Of a stretch of DNA of 64,000 bases, positions 27,311 through 36,408 are shown one piece after another; positions within the stretch are counted from its first letter, which is position 1; each line of letters starts with the position of its first letter. The notes under the pieces are model-generated. The model saw nothing but the letters and a program-made list of their open reading frames with translations, was not told where the DNA came from and did not search any database. Source of the DNA: Bacteroidia bacterium (GTDB lineage: Bacteria > Bacteroidota > Bacteroidia > Cytophagales > Cyclobacteriaceae). The position numbers and the translations under genes were made by a program. The stretch spans positions 61,213 to 125,212 of the forward strand of contig JAUIAO010000010.1 in the NCBI GenBank assembly GCA_030425425.1, written 5' to 3'.

Positions 27311-30300
27311 TTATTGCTTAGTCACTTTTAGCTGATGTATCTGATCTGTTTCAAAATCATGTAAACGAAGCACATAAACACCTGCAGGTTCATGAATATC
27401 AAGAATTATTTCCTTCTGATTATCGATCGATCCTTCAAGAACCAATACCCCATTGAGACCATACAATTGATACGCTCCCTTTCTAAACTCTGTGCTGAGT
27501 TTCACATATAATCGTGAAGTTGTAGGGTTAGGAAATATCTCAAAATCAATATTATCGAGACGACTTCCAAGAATGTATTCAAATTCGAAACAATCACTCA
27601 GTGCCATGCATCCATCTTTAAAAACCTTCACAGCATAGCTACCGGATGCTGTTGGATAGAATTCCATATTATTTACTCCCGAAATGGGTTCCTCCATATT
27701 CTCACAATTGTACCACTCATATGAATCCCCAGAGATACTGGAAGAAATCATTTCAGCTGTTCCTACCACCACTGGTTCCAATGGATTGTCATCAAGTGTC
27801 AGATTCAGCACCACAGTACTATCACAACCTGCAGCACTTTGGAAAACATGCGAATATTCGCCTTCACTATCAAGTATCTGTCCCCCAAATTCCAGATCGC
27901 TACCGTTACAAATGCTAACATCTACCTGCTCCTCAAACCTTGGTAGCACCTCCAATGAAATGGTTACGGTGCTATCACAGCCACTCTCAAGCTGATAAAC
28001 ATGGGTATATTCACCTTTTTCGGTTAGCAAACTCCCTTCAAATTCAAAACTATCTCCATTACAGATTTCTGCTTCTAAATGCTCATCGTAAGTAGGATTA
28101 ACTGTCAACGTAAGATTCACCAAACTATCACAGCCATTCATAGCTTCAAAAACCTCTGAATATTCTCCAGAAGAGGTTAAGACCTGATTACCAAATTGAT
28201 GGGTTTCACCATCACAAATTTCCTGCAATATGGAAACTTCGTTTTTCGGCAACACAGTTAAGTTTAAAGCTACCAGGCTATCACACCCTAATGAGGATTG
28301 AAAAGTTTCCAGGTAGGTTCCACTCTGAGTTATTGATTGAGTACCGAAACTATATGGTTCGTCCCCACAAACAGTAAGTTCATTCTCAAATTTCAAGACC
28401 TCTGGATTACCCAAAATAAAATTATCAATGTAAACAACTCCCTGAAATGTTGCCCCAGGATTGGTATGGATGTAAACCCGATTAATTCTTGTTGGATCAA
28501 CCGGAATTTTATCTGGCCATGAAATAAGCTTTCCTTCAAAGTTCAGTCTAATAGTTTTCACTCCACTCCCTCCTTTATATTCAGCAGTAGCTGGATAATA
28601 ATTTGCATAATTCCAATCGGCATCCACTAAATCAATTCTCAAAGTGAAATCCTCGTCGCTCTCTAAATCAATCATCACATCCAGATTCCGACTCAGATCA
28701 ATTTCGTCGAAGGTGTACTCAAAGCTATCCCAAAGACCACCTGTTTTATTCACAGTAACTTTCATCCGGTCATTATCCTGACTCAACACCATTTGATCTG
28801 TTGAATTCCAATTCGATGGCAACTCTGAGCTATTAAAGTTCTCTTTAGTACCACGAACCTTAAAACAATTTACCTCTGCTGAAAGTATGATTTCAGAACT
28901 CTCAAAATGCTCATAAACACATGAGACCGCAGACTGGTAGCTACCAAGTTGATCAGACACAATTGTAATTTCTATTTGCTTGCTTCCATTTGCCGGAATA
29001 ACAAACTCTTCCTCACTAACCTCAATACCCGCTGGTAAATTCTCAATGCTAACAGTTTCATCAGCACTTGTGTAATTATTGAATGTTACGACTTTAGTTG
29101 CTGATTTATAAGCATCTATATCTCCGAAATCTAATGCGTTTTCGTGCTTCACAGTTAAAGTGGAGAGCTTTTGAAGGTATGATTTAAAATTGTTTGCAAA
29201 CCCAAAAGATCGCTCATCTTTATCCCAGTTGATCGACCAGGTCATTAATCCACCTAATTTTGGATAGCCTGATGTAGGTGCGAGCTGATAGGTTAAATCT
29301 GAGGTTTCGCCTAAAATTAACGCATCCAATGCCTTATTTAACTCGTCATCTGTCAGTTGTCCACTTCCAGCTGCTGAGGCTGAAGCGGGAAGCCCAACCA
29401 AAATTTGTTCCGGTTTAAAGGGTTCAATCCACTCTAAATCAGAAAAGTCTGTTTTATTATAACCACCTACAGGAATACCATGTAATAGCATATGAGTGGC
29501 GGCAACTACAGCATCAACTGTACCGTAATCATAGATTTTATTATCGAGCATCAATTCTGCAGGAATATTGTACAATTGAACTGCCAAATAATCTATCCTA
29601 TCATGAAATCTGTGGAGAAACGTAAAAAACGAGCCTTTCAACTTACCTTCAGGATCCCATGACTCGGCAATAACTCCCTTAAATCCCGCCTGTACATAAT
29701 ACACTTCTGGAGCGGCGGTCAAAAGAAAATCATCATCGTAGAAGGATAGTAACTCGTCAACAGCATCCAGAAAATTAACCGATGTTATCGTGGTTGGATT
29801 CTTAAAATTGACATCTCCAAGATAAGCAATAGAATGTCCTTCCAGATCAATATCTAATCCGTCAAAATTGTACTCATCTATGATTGCCTTCATAGTGGTG
29901 ACAAAGTTCTGTTTATCCTGATCTGTCTCTAGCTTTAGAAGCACATCCCCACCTCCTCCAATTGAAATAATGACTTTCCTACCCTGCTGCTGAACAGCCG
30001 CAACATCTTGTTTAAATAGTGCAGCATCATACGAAGGATTAAAGGTCATGTAGCCTCGTCGATCCTGCGCAGTAGAAAAAGCTATGGCAATAATGTTATA
30101 TTCATCAGGAACTTCTGTCAGCCTATACTCAGGCAACCAATTATGCCAATAACCCAACAAAGTCTTATCGGAGATACTTTGTCCGTCAGCACTGGCACTA
30201 ACCAATAGCCATGCCATGAAGAAGAAAGAATAGTACTTGAAGAGTTTGTTGAAAGATGTAAAAGTGGAAGTAGAGTAGCGGAATTTACTCAAATAGGTTT

Positions 30301-30322
30301 TTAAAAATAGGCTCATATTCAA
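27311..30322 (-). CDS. secreted GH18 chitinase with repeats and T9SS sorting domain
   Basis: 1003 residues. After a signal peptide (~31-48, FFFMAWLLVSASADG) comes a glycoside hydrolase 18 barrel (~50-385). Its catalytic motif DxxDxDxE reads FDGLDIDLEG, with Glu161 as the acid/base, so chitin is the likely substrate. Next are a fibronectin/Ig-like module (~395-490) and a carbohydrate-binding-like sandwich (~495-660). Four ~45-residue repeats follow, each with CxGxxxxFxxQxLxxxGxYxxxF...GCDS (about 27795-28372 in the DNA). The last ~75 residues (FEIFPNPTTSRLYVKLS ... GVYVLRL) form a type A T9SS sorting domain. The enzyme should be exported through the outer membrane and perhaps anchored. Monocistronic. 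Confidence 0.92.
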   Translation of the reverse strand: MNMSLFLKTYLSKFRYSTSTFTSFNKLFKYYSFFFMAWLLVSASADGQSISDKTLLGYWHNWLPEYRLTEVPDEYNIIAIAFSTAQDRRGYMTFNPSYDAALFKQDVAAVQQQGRKVIISIGGGGDVLLKLETDQDKQNFVTTMKAIIDEYNFDGLDIDLEGHSIAYLGDVNFKNPTTITSVNFLDAVDELLSFYDDDFLLTAAPEVYYVQAGFKGVIAESWDPEGKLKGSFFTFLHRFHDRIDYLAVQLYNIPAELMLDNKIYDYGTVDAVVAATHMLLHGIPVGGYNKTDFSDLEWIEPFKPEQILVGLPASASAAGSGQLTDDELNKALDALILGETSDLTYQLAPTSGYPKLGGLMTWSINWDKDERSFGFANNFKSYLQKLSTLTVKHENALDFGDIDAYKSATKVVTFNNYTSADETVSIENLPAGIEVSEEEFVIPANGSKQIEITIVSDQLGSYQSAVSCVYEHFESSEIILSAEVNCFKVRGTKENFNSSELPSNWNSTDQMVLSQDNDRMKVTVNKTGGLWDSFEYTFDEIDLSRNLDVMIDLESDEDFTLRIDLVDADWNYANYYPATAEYKGGSGVKTIRLNFEGKLISWPDKIPVDPTRINRVYIHTNPGATFQGVVYIDNFILGNPEVLKFENELTVCGDEPYSFGTQSITQSGTYLETFQSSLGCDSLVALNLTVLPKNEVSILQEICDGETHQFGNQVLTSSGEYSEVFEAMNGCDSLVNLTLTVNPTYDEHLEAEICNGDSFEFEGSLLTEKGEYTHVYQLESGCDSTVTISLEVLPRFEEQVDVSICNGSDLEFGGQILDSEGEYSHVFQSAAGCDSTVVLNLTLDDNPLEPVVVGTAEMISSSISGDSYEWYNCENMEEPISGVNNMEFYPTASGSYAVKVFKDGCMALSDCFEFEYILGSRLDNIDFEIFPNPTTSRLYVKLSTEFRKGAYQLYGLNGVLVLEGSIDNQKEIILDIHEPAGVYVLRLHDFETDQIHQLKVTKQ

Positions 30323-30373
30323 GGATCAAATCAATTACAATCGCAAGAATAAACCTATTTCAAAATTTCAACA

Positions 30374-30391
30374 ATACCCCTTTTGGGGTAT
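30374..30391. other. perfect hairpin upstream of the chitinase gene
   Basis: ATACCCC-TTTT-GGGGTAT, 7 base pairs and a 4-base loop, 52 bases before the chitinase start and 42 after the stop of the preceding glycosyltransferase gene. It may end the glycosyltransferase transcript or act as an operator; the T-run after it on the minus strand is weak. Confidence 0.45.
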
Positions 30392-30432
30392 ATCCCCAGC
30401 TCACATTGTTATCCAAATCAGGTTAATAGATA

Positions 30433-31572
30433 CTAACGCGTTAGAGTGAAATAGTTTTCAAACAAATTCTCACAAAGCATCTCCCAACTTTGTGACTTGG
30501 CATATGCAACAGCATGCTCTCTACATTGCTGATAATAAGTTTTGTCATCTGCAAACCTTACAATCGCATCATAAAACGCTTGCTCATTCTGTGGCTCCAC
30601 TAGCTCTCCGGTTTGCTGATGTTTTACAATATCGCCGGGGCCTCCTGCATCAGCTGCTATCACTGGCAATCCTGACGCTAATGCCTCTAGTACTACATTA
30701 CCAAATGTCTCTGTAGTAGATGGAAATACGAACAAATCACTGGACGAGTAGGCTTTGGCCAGATCATCCCCAAAAAGACTACCTGCAAAATACGCATCCG
30801 GCATTTTGGATTCTAACTCTTCTCGGGTGGGCCCATCTCCTACAATAATCAGGCTAAGATCTCGTCTTTTTCCAAGCAACCCATGCAGTCTGATAAGCGT
30901 TTCTGGCTCCTTTTCTTTGACCAGGCGACTGACAAAAAGGATTTTCTTGTTTTCAGTGGGTAACTCATTCCAAAACCCTTCATCTCTACTATTTGGATTA
31001 AATCTATCGGCATTCACTCCTCTTCCCCATATTGCAATTCGACTTTCATCCACACCATAAGCCATAAGAAACTCCTTCATACTGGCCGTAGGAGCGAAAA
31101 CCCGATCACACCCTTTGTACAATTCATAGAATTTTGAAATGATCCACTTGGAAGGTTTTATTAAAAATGGAAACTTCTTGAAATAATAATCCATGAAGCC
31201 ATCATAGTGAGTATGATAGATCGAAGTAACCGGAATTTCATGCTTCTTGGCATATCTATATGCATACCAACCCATAAAAGTGGGACTGCTAAAATGCACT
31301 AATTGTGGCTGGAACGAATCCAGTAATTCGTCTAATCCCTTTGTTCTACCAGGTAAACCTACCCGATACTCCTTGCCTTTTTCAGGCAGGACAAAGTACT
31401 TACAAACATGTACCGGAAAACCAATATCCTTCTGAGGAGGCTGTGGTGTAATGAAGATAGCATCAATCTTATCTTTTGGGATATGCCTAATGATCTGATG
31501 CATCGTAATGGCTACTCCATCAAAATCTTCCTGCATTACTTCCAAAAAAAAGGCAATCCTGACTTTGCTCAT
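30433..31572 (-). CDS. GT4-family glycosyltransferase (MgtA/SqdX-like)
   Basis: 379 residues with two Rossmann domains. The N-terminal acceptor domain has HFSSPTFMGWYAYRYAKKH and VTSIYHTHYDGFM, which match the group that glycosylates lipids such as diacylglycerol or phosphatidylinositol. The C-terminal donor domain has LLFVSRLVKEKEPETLIRLH-type start, GDGPTREELE, and the EX7E-type motif FVFPSTTETFGNVVLEALASGLPV. The enzyme is likely cytoplasmic face, membrane-associated. A head group role on a membrane lipid is inferred from the resemblance, not proven. It is transcribed from a promoter at 31592-31617, divergent from a second GT4 gene 83 bp away. Stop codon is TAG. Confidence 0.88.
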   Translation of the reverse strand: MSKVRIAFFLEVMQEDFDGVAITMHQIIRHIPKDKIDAIFITPQPPQKDIGFPVHVCKYFVLPEKGKEYRVGLPGRTKGLDELLDSFQPQLVHFSSPTFMGWYAYRYAKKHEIPVTSIYHTHYDGFMDYYFKKFPFLIKPSKWIISKFYELYKGCDRVFAPTASMKEFLMAYGVDESRIAIWGRGVNADRFNPNSRDEGFWNELPTENKKILFVSRLVKEKEPETLIRLHGLLGKRRDLSLIIVGDGPTREELESKMPDAYFAGSLFGDDLAKAYSSSDLFVFPSTTETFGNVVLEALASGLPVIAADAGGPGDIVKHQQTGELVEPQNEQAFYDAIVRFADDKTYYQQCREHAVAYAKSQSWEMLCENLFENYFTLTR

Positions 31573-31591
31573 CGATTCGTTATTTTCGGAG

Positions 31592-31617
31592 CAAAAGTAC
31601 TATTTCTGATGCTTCAA
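31592..31617 (-). promoter_or_regulatory. Bacteroidota-type promoter for the glycosyltransferase at 30433-31572
   Basis: On the minus strand, TTG (31617-31615) precedes TACTTTTG (31599-31592), an exact TAnnTTTG. The spacer is 15 bases, slightly short. The start codon lies 19 bases after the -7 element. Confidence 0.55.
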
Positions 31618-31655
31618 CCATTTTTGTGAGCGAAAAATCCTTTTTTTGCCTTCCG

Positions 31656-32837
31656 ATGGAAATATTGGTCATTTCACATAAATATCCACCCTCAATAGGT
31701 GGCATGCAAACTCATTGCTTCAAGCTCGTTGAAGAGCTGAAAAAAAAACATACAATTCATGATCTGATTTGGAAAGCTAACTACCCAAGAGGCATTTTTT
31801 TCTTCTCAGTAGTTTTAAGAGCTATTCTCAAACTTAGAAAAAACCCTAATATCAAGGTTATATACATCAATGATGGACTAATGGCATTGATGTGCACCCC
31901 ACTCCTTTTTCTGACCAAAACCCCAATGGTAGTAACCATACATGGACTGGATATCAATTTTCCATCGCGACCTTATCAATGGTGGGCCAGAAAATACCTC
32001 AACCAGTTTTCTCGAATCATTACAGTAAGCAAACCAACATTCGAGCTTTGTATTTCCAAAGGATTGAAACCAGAAAACCTGAGATTAGTAGAGAATGCCG
32101 TAGATATCAATTTTAACGAAATCGCAGAAGACCCTGACTTTATTTCGAAATTGGGAAAAGAAATCAATAGAGATCTGAATGGTAAATTCATATTGACTTC
32201 ACTTGGCCGAGCTATTCCAAGAAAAGGGTTCAATTGGTTTGTGAGAAATGTTGTTCCCGAATTGCCAGATGATATGATCTACTTGGTATTGGCTCGCCAG
32301 TTTCCTCAGGAAAAACTTTTTAGGTGGATTGAGAAGATTACCTCAAAAAGTCTTTTTGAAAAAATCAGATTGATGGTGGGCGCTGAGGTAGATCACCTGA
32401 GAATACAGCACAGCATAGAAGAACTTCAACTAGAGAAGAAAGTACTCCTCTTGAGTCAATTTACAGATTCGAGAGACAAAATCTTCAGCATCATCAAATA
32501 CAGTGATTTATTTATCATGCCCAATATTAAAATTCAAGGTGATTATGAGGGATTTGGGCTGGTGGCGCTTGAGGCCGCATCACAAGGTACATTAACACTC
32601 GCTGCGGATGTTGACGGAATACCTTCTGCTGTGAAGCAAGACGAAAACGGTATTCTTGTTCCACAAGGAGATGCTTCTGAATGGATTCAGAAAATCAAAT
32701 ATTACAGGGACAATTCTCAAGTCCTTGCTGATCAAGCAGCAGAATTTAAATCAGCAACTATTAAAAAAGGTCGGAGCTGGGAAACCATGAGTAGTAAATA
32801 CGAAGAAGTGTTTGATGAAGTAATAAGATCCCAATAA
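31656..32837 (+). CDS. GT4-family glycosyltransferase
   Basis: 393 residues. The N-terminal domain opens with MEILVISHKYPPSIGGMQTH, a standard GT4 start, which is why ATG 31656 is preferred over GTG 31626. The middle has VVTIHGLDINFPSR. The C-terminal donor domain has LTSLGRAIPRKGFNWFVRNV, FTDSRDKIFSIIKYSDLFIMP and the conserved GDYEGFGLVALEAASQGTL with the acidic pair for nucleotide-sugar binding. Sugar and acceptor cannot be read from sequence; GT4 enzymes near lipid genes often act on polysaccharide or lipid head groups. It is upstream of, and 120 bp from, the SPT-like gene. Confidence 0.88.
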   Translation: MEILVISHKYPPSIGGMQTHCFKLVEELKKKHTIHDLIWKANYPRGIFFFSVVLRAILKLRKNPNIKVIYINDGLMALMCTPLLFLTKTPMVVTIHGLDINFPSRPYQWWARKYLNQFSRIITVSKPTFELCISKGLKPENLRLVENAVDINFNEIAEDPDFISKLGKEINRDLNGKFILTSLGRAIPRKGFNWFVRNVVPELPDDMIYLVLARQFPQEKLFRWIEKITSKSLFEKIRLMVGAEVDHLRIQHSIEELQLEKKVLLLSQFTDSRDKIFSIIKYSDLFIMPNIKIQGDYEGFGLVALEAASQGTLTLAADVDGIPSAVKQDENGILVPQGDASEWIQKIKYYRDNSQVLADQAAEFKSATIKKGRSWETMSSKYEEVFDEVIRSQ

Positions 32838-32899
32838 ATTTGCACTCCTATTCACGCCCTATAGCTTACGATAATTCTAACAAGCTCCCATAATTTTAA

Positions 32900-32931
32900 T
32901 TGAGATTTCGGTACTTTTACCGATTAATTTG
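32900..32931 (+). promoter_or_regulatory. candidate promoter of the sphingolipid-type operon
   Basis: TTG at 32900-32902, a 22-base spacer and TAATTTG at 32925-32931, which is one base short of TAnnTTTG. A second candidate, TACTTTTA, is at 32912-32919. Weak but correctly placed 26-45 bases before the start codon. Confidence 0.35.
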
Positions 32932-32957
32932 AACTGGTACAAGGAAGAACGTTTTTG

Positions 32958-34154
32958 ATGAGTAATATTCTACGCGACAGATACAAAAGTTTTCAAGCTC
33001 CACAACAAGCAAAAGCTCAAAATATATATCCATTTTTCAGGCAAATCCAATCGGAACAGAATGCTGAGGTATTGGTAGAAGGGAAAAAAGTATTGATGTT
33101 TGGCTCCAATAGTTATCTGGGGCTAACCACACACCCCAAAGTAAAAGAAGCTGCTATCAATGCAATCAAAAAGTACGGATCCAGCCTTTCGGGTTCCAGA
33201 TACATGAATGGCACCAGCGACATGCATGAAGAACTGGAAGCCCGACTCGCCAAGTTTTTAAACAAAGAAGCTGTCGCTTTATACAGCACTGGTTTCCAGG
33301 TAAATATTGGTGTCTTGCCAACAGTTGCCGGAAAAGGTGATTACTTATTTCTGGATCGCTTGAATCACGCTTCTATTTATGAAGGTGCTAAACTCTCGCA
33401 AGCTCAATCAGTAATTTTTAGGCACAATAACATGGAGTCTCTGGAGCAAAAGCTAAGCAAGACGCCAACAGATGCCTTCAAATTCATCGTAGTAGATGGG
33501 ATTTTTAGCATGGAAGGTAATATCATCAAATTGCCTAAACTGGTAGAACTGGCTAAAAAATACAATGCTTCTATTATGACTGATTGTGCTCATGCTATTG
33601 GGGTAATTGGTGACCATGGTCGTGGAACTCCCGATCATTTTGGTCTTACTGAAGATGTTGACATTATTGGTGGTACACTTAGTAAGTCATTCGCTTCGCT
33701 TGGTGGCTTCTGCGCTGCTGACAAAGAAACGATCAATTATTTGAAGCATCATTCCAGGTCTATGATCTTTGCGGCGAGTATCACACCTTCTTCTATTGCA
33801 TCAGCTCTAGCTGCATTGGATATCATGGAAACCGATGATTCGCACAGGCTGAAGCTATGGGATAACACTCACTACACACTCAAGGTGATGAATGAGTTGG
33901 GATTTGATACAGGTGCCTCCGAAACGCCTATCGTACCGATTTTTGTGAGGGATGATATGAAAGCCTACAAAATCACTAAAATGCTGTTCGACAATGGTGT
34001 TTTTGTGAACCCTGTGGTTTCTCCAGGAGTGTCACCTGAAGACTCGTTGATCAGGTTCTCGATCATGGCTACCCATACACATGAACAAATAGACATGGCA
34101 GCCGAAAAACTTTACGCTGCAGCCAAAGAAGTCAACTTATTCGAAAACGCTTAA
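32958..34154 (+). CDS. spt: serine palmitoyltransferase-like alpha-oxoamine synthase
   Basis: A 398-residue PLP enzyme that condenses an amino acid with an acyl thioester, releasing CO2. The sequence follows bacterial serine palmitoyltransferases closely: KVLMFGSNSYLGLTTHPKV, SGSRYMNGTSDMHEELE, DRLNHASI, DGIFSMEGNI, TDCAHAIGVIG (Asp and His that hold PLP), GTLSKSFASLGGF with the PLP lysine, and NPVVSPGVSPEDSLIRFSIM. The product would be 3-ketosphinganine. Alternatives are cysteate acyltransferase (sulfonolipid/capnine, common in gliding Cytophagales), KBL or BioF. The neighbouring reductase and GNAT-type genes favour a sphinganine or capnine backbone. The ATG at 32958 is preferred over TTG 32955. 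First gene of an operon with 7- and 9-bp gaps. Confidence 0.85.
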   Translation: MSNILRDRYKSFQAPQQAKAQNIYPFFRQIQSEQNAEVLVEGKKVLMFGSNSYLGLTTHPKVKEAAINAIKKYGSSLSGSRYMNGTSDMHEELEARLAKFLNKEAVALYSTGFQVNIGVLPTVAGKGDYLFLDRLNHASIYEGAKLSQAQSVIFRHNNMESLEQKLSKTPTDAFKFIVVDGIFSMEGNIIKLPKLVELAKKYNASIMTDCAHAIGVIGDHGRGTPDHFGLTEDVDIIGGTLSKSFASLGGFCAADKETINYLKHHSRSMIFAASITPSSIASALAALDIMETDDSHRLKLWDNTHYTLKVMNELGFDTGASETPIVPIFVRDDMKAYKITKMLFDNGVFVNPVVSPGVSPEDSLIRFSIMATHTHEQIDMAAEKLYAAAKEVNLFENA

Positions 34155-34161
34155 GAACATC

Positions 34162-35118
34162 ATGAGAATAGCCATTACAGGAGCCAATGGATTTTTAGGA
34201 AGCCATTTGGTAGAAATGGCATCATACCTAGGTCATGAAGTGACCGCTCTTTTAAGAGCTGGAGCTAATACCGAAAATCTGGAAAGTGTTAGTGGTTTCA
34301 AAATTCAGGAGATAGACTACAGCACGGAAGAGTCAATAATTGAATCATTAAAGAACCTTCCCAAACAGGATCTGATCATCCACAATGCTGGACTTACCAA
34401 ATCATACACTTTGGACAAATACCTCAAAGTGAATGTGCAGCTCACTGAAAAATTGATCAATGCGATTCAAAAAACTCAGACCCTGAGTGAGTCGGGTAAC
34501 TTTGCTTATATCTCTTCTTTGGCAGCCATGGGACCCGTAGGGAATGGTGGACCTGCCTCGAACTATGGACGTAGCAAGGTGATGGCGGAAAAAGTAATTA
34601 TGAAATCTGGCTTGAATTATGCGATTTTCAGACCATCTGGCATTTACGGTGAACGTGATGTTCAGTTTGTTCCTTTGATCAAAGCAGCCAGGCTCGGTCT
34701 ATACCCTCTAATGACATCCGCCACGCATAAAATGACTATGATTCATGCAAGTGATGTGGCCAGAAATGTGATTGAAAACGGACTATCACATTCCAACGTA
34801 ATTGTTCCTTTGGATGATGGAAACATCTATTTACACAAAGATTTACAGCGTGTATTAGAAAGTGCAATTCAGAAAAAGACGACCACCTTGAAAGTACCGA
34901 AAGGGATCGTAAAAGGTTTATTGTACATTTCTGACATTATAGATCGCAACTTGAAAAGAACTCCAAAACTATCATTGGAACACTACAAAGAAATTTCGCA
35001 GGATTGGGACCATGATTTTTCCGATATTAGAAAGCAAGTTCCTTTACTGATCACCATCTCTTTGGAAGATGGGTTCAAAAGAGCGGTCAAATACTACAAG
35101 TCAAAGAACCTAATTTAA
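34162..35118 (+). CDS. NAD-dependent epimerase/dehydratase family reductase (CerR-like)
   Basis: 318 residues, an extended short-chain dehydrogenase. The nucleotide-binding motif is GANGFLGSH at the N-terminus, the Ser of ISSLAAMGPVG and the YGRSK motif form the catalytic triad, and RPSGIYGERD is the extended-SDR signature. In bacterial ceramide clusters a protein of this superfamily (CerR in Caulobacter) reduces the 3-keto group of the oxidised sphingolipid intermediate. The position directly after the SPT-like gene (7-bp gap) supports that role, as does the following GNAT-type gene. Function assignment rests on context, as the superfamily is broad. Confidence 0.8.
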   Translation: MRIAITGANGFLGSHLVEMASYLGHEVTALLRAGANTENLESVSGFKIQEIDYSTEESIIESLKNLPKQDLIIHNAGLTKSYTLDKYLKVNVQLTEKLINAIQKTQTLSESGNFAYISSLAAMGPVGNGGPASNYGRSKVMAEKVIMKSGLNYAIFRPSGIYGERDVQFVPLIKAARLGLYPLMTSATHKMTMIHASDVARNVIENGLSHSNVIVPLDDGNIYLHKDLQRVLESAIQKKTTTLKVPKGIVKGLLYISDIIDRNLKRTPKLSLEHYKEISQDWDHDFSDIRKQVPLLITISLEDGFKRAVKYYKSKNLI

Positions 35119-35127
35119 TTCAATCAC

Positions 35128-36264
35128 ATGAGCGTCGAAATCAAAGAAATCACTGATAAGAAAGGGTTAAAGCAGTTTATCACTTTTCAGTGGGAGCTAT
35201 ATAAGGGTGTGCCACAATTCGTGCCGCCAATGATGGATTTTGAAATGAGCACCTTTAATCAGGAAAAAAATCCAGCTTTTAATACGTCTACTGGTAGGTT
35301 TTGGATGGCTTATAAAAACAATAAACCGGTAGGAAGAATTATCGGCATCATCAATAAAGAGGAAGCAAAAGGATCACAGTTTATAAGATTTGGATGGGTA
35401 GATTTTATCGATGATGAAGAAGTGAGCAAAGCACTTATTCAAACAGTCGAGGACTGGGGAAAAGAAAACGGACTGAATAAAATACATGGTCCACTTGGAT
35501 TTACAGATTTGGATTTTGAGGGTACATTGGTCGGCGGATTCAATCAAATTTCAACCCAGGCTACCATGTACAATTTTCCATATTATAAGGATCATTTTGA
35601 AAAACTGGGGTTTGAAAAGGCTGTGGACTGGACAGAGGCAAGAATACAAGTACCGCTCTGGAAAGGAGAAGGATATATCGACGAAATCAACCGAAAAGCA
35701 GATATTATCGGCATGAGATATGGTCTGAAAATCAAAGAATTCAAATCAGGTAAAGAGATTTTAAAATACGGAGACAAAGTGTTTGAATTGCTCAATGACA
35801 CTTATAGTCATTTGTATGGCTACCATAAGCTTACCGAAGAGCAGATCAAATATTTCATAGATCAGTATTTTGGCTTTGTACAGAAAGACTTTATTGCTCT
35901 TGTGGTAAATGAAAATGACGAGGTAATAGCATTTGCCATTACATTCCCGTCACTTTCCAAAGCTTTTCAGAAGGCAAAAGGCAAAATGTTCCCATTCGGA
36001 TTTGCCCACGTGTTGAAATCCTTCTTTTTCAATGACACAGTGGACTTTTTCCTTGTTGCTGTGAAAGAAGAATACCAGAGAAAAGGAGCCAATGCCCTCC
36101 TCTGGAAACGATTGCTTTGGGCATTTAAAAAACATAAAATCAAATATTTATGCTCTGGACAAATGCTGGAGGACAACAGCAATGTCAATAATCTTTGGTC
36201 ACGATACGAACCATCCGCAGATGAAGAAATCCGCAGAAGATGCTTCACCAAAGCCATCAGCTGA
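35128..36264 (+). CDS. GNAT-fold acyltransferase, bacterial ceramide synthase candidate
   Basis: 378 residues. It starts with a short alpha/beta segment (EIKEITDKKGLKQFITFQWELY) and then KPVGRIIGIIN, followed by GPLGFTDLDFEGTLVGGF and ATMYNFPYYKDHFEKLGFEK. It ends with the GNAT-like VKEEYQRKGANALLWKR (acyl-CoA or acyl-ACP binding loop, R/Q-x-x-G-x-A) and LEDNSNVNNLWSRYE. Proteins of this size and pattern sit next to SPT in many Bacteroidota, and in Caulobacter a GNAT-like enzyme (bCerS) N-acylates the long-chain base. Often annotated only as a hypothetical protein or acetyltransferase. The third gene of the tight operon; N-acylation is inferred from context. Confidence 0.72.
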   Translation: MSVEIKEITDKKGLKQFITFQWELYKGVPQFVPPMMDFEMSTFNQEKNPAFNTSTGRFWMAYKNNKPVGRIIGIINKEEAKGSQFIRFGWVDFIDDEEVSKALIQTVEDWGKENGLNKIHGPLGFTDLDFEGTLVGGFNQISTQATMYNFPYYKDHFEKLGFEKAVDWTEARIQVPLWKGEGYIDEINRKADIIGMRYGLKIKEFKSGKEILKYGDKVFELLNDTYSHLYGYHKLTEEQIKYFIDQYFGFVQKDFIALVVNENDEVIAFAITFPSLSKAFQKAKGKMFPFGFAHVLKSFFFNDTVDFFLVAVKEEYQRKGANALLWKRLLWAFKKHKIKYLCSGQMLEDNSNVNNLWSRYEPSADEEIRRRCFTKAIS

Positions 36265-36408
36265 TTAATTTTTTAAATTTATTTTTTCAACAATTTCATA
36301 GGGGTGTGAGGCTTAAAAATTGCCTTTTCTATTGATTCGAATGGGTGTGGGTAAACAATTGTGATCACACAACCGTAGTTGAATTGACCATCATTAACAA
36401 ATAGAAGT

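Noticed and set aside
30433..30444. Perfect palindrome CTAACGCGTTAG at the end of the glycosyltransferase gene
   Set aside because: It spans the last codons and the stop, has no partner copy and no spacing to a promoter; likely chance.
32958..34154. Assignment as BioF or Kbl
   Set aside because: The sequence follows bacterial serine palmitoyltransferase more closely, and no biotin or threonine genes adjoin. Cysteate acyltransferase remains open.
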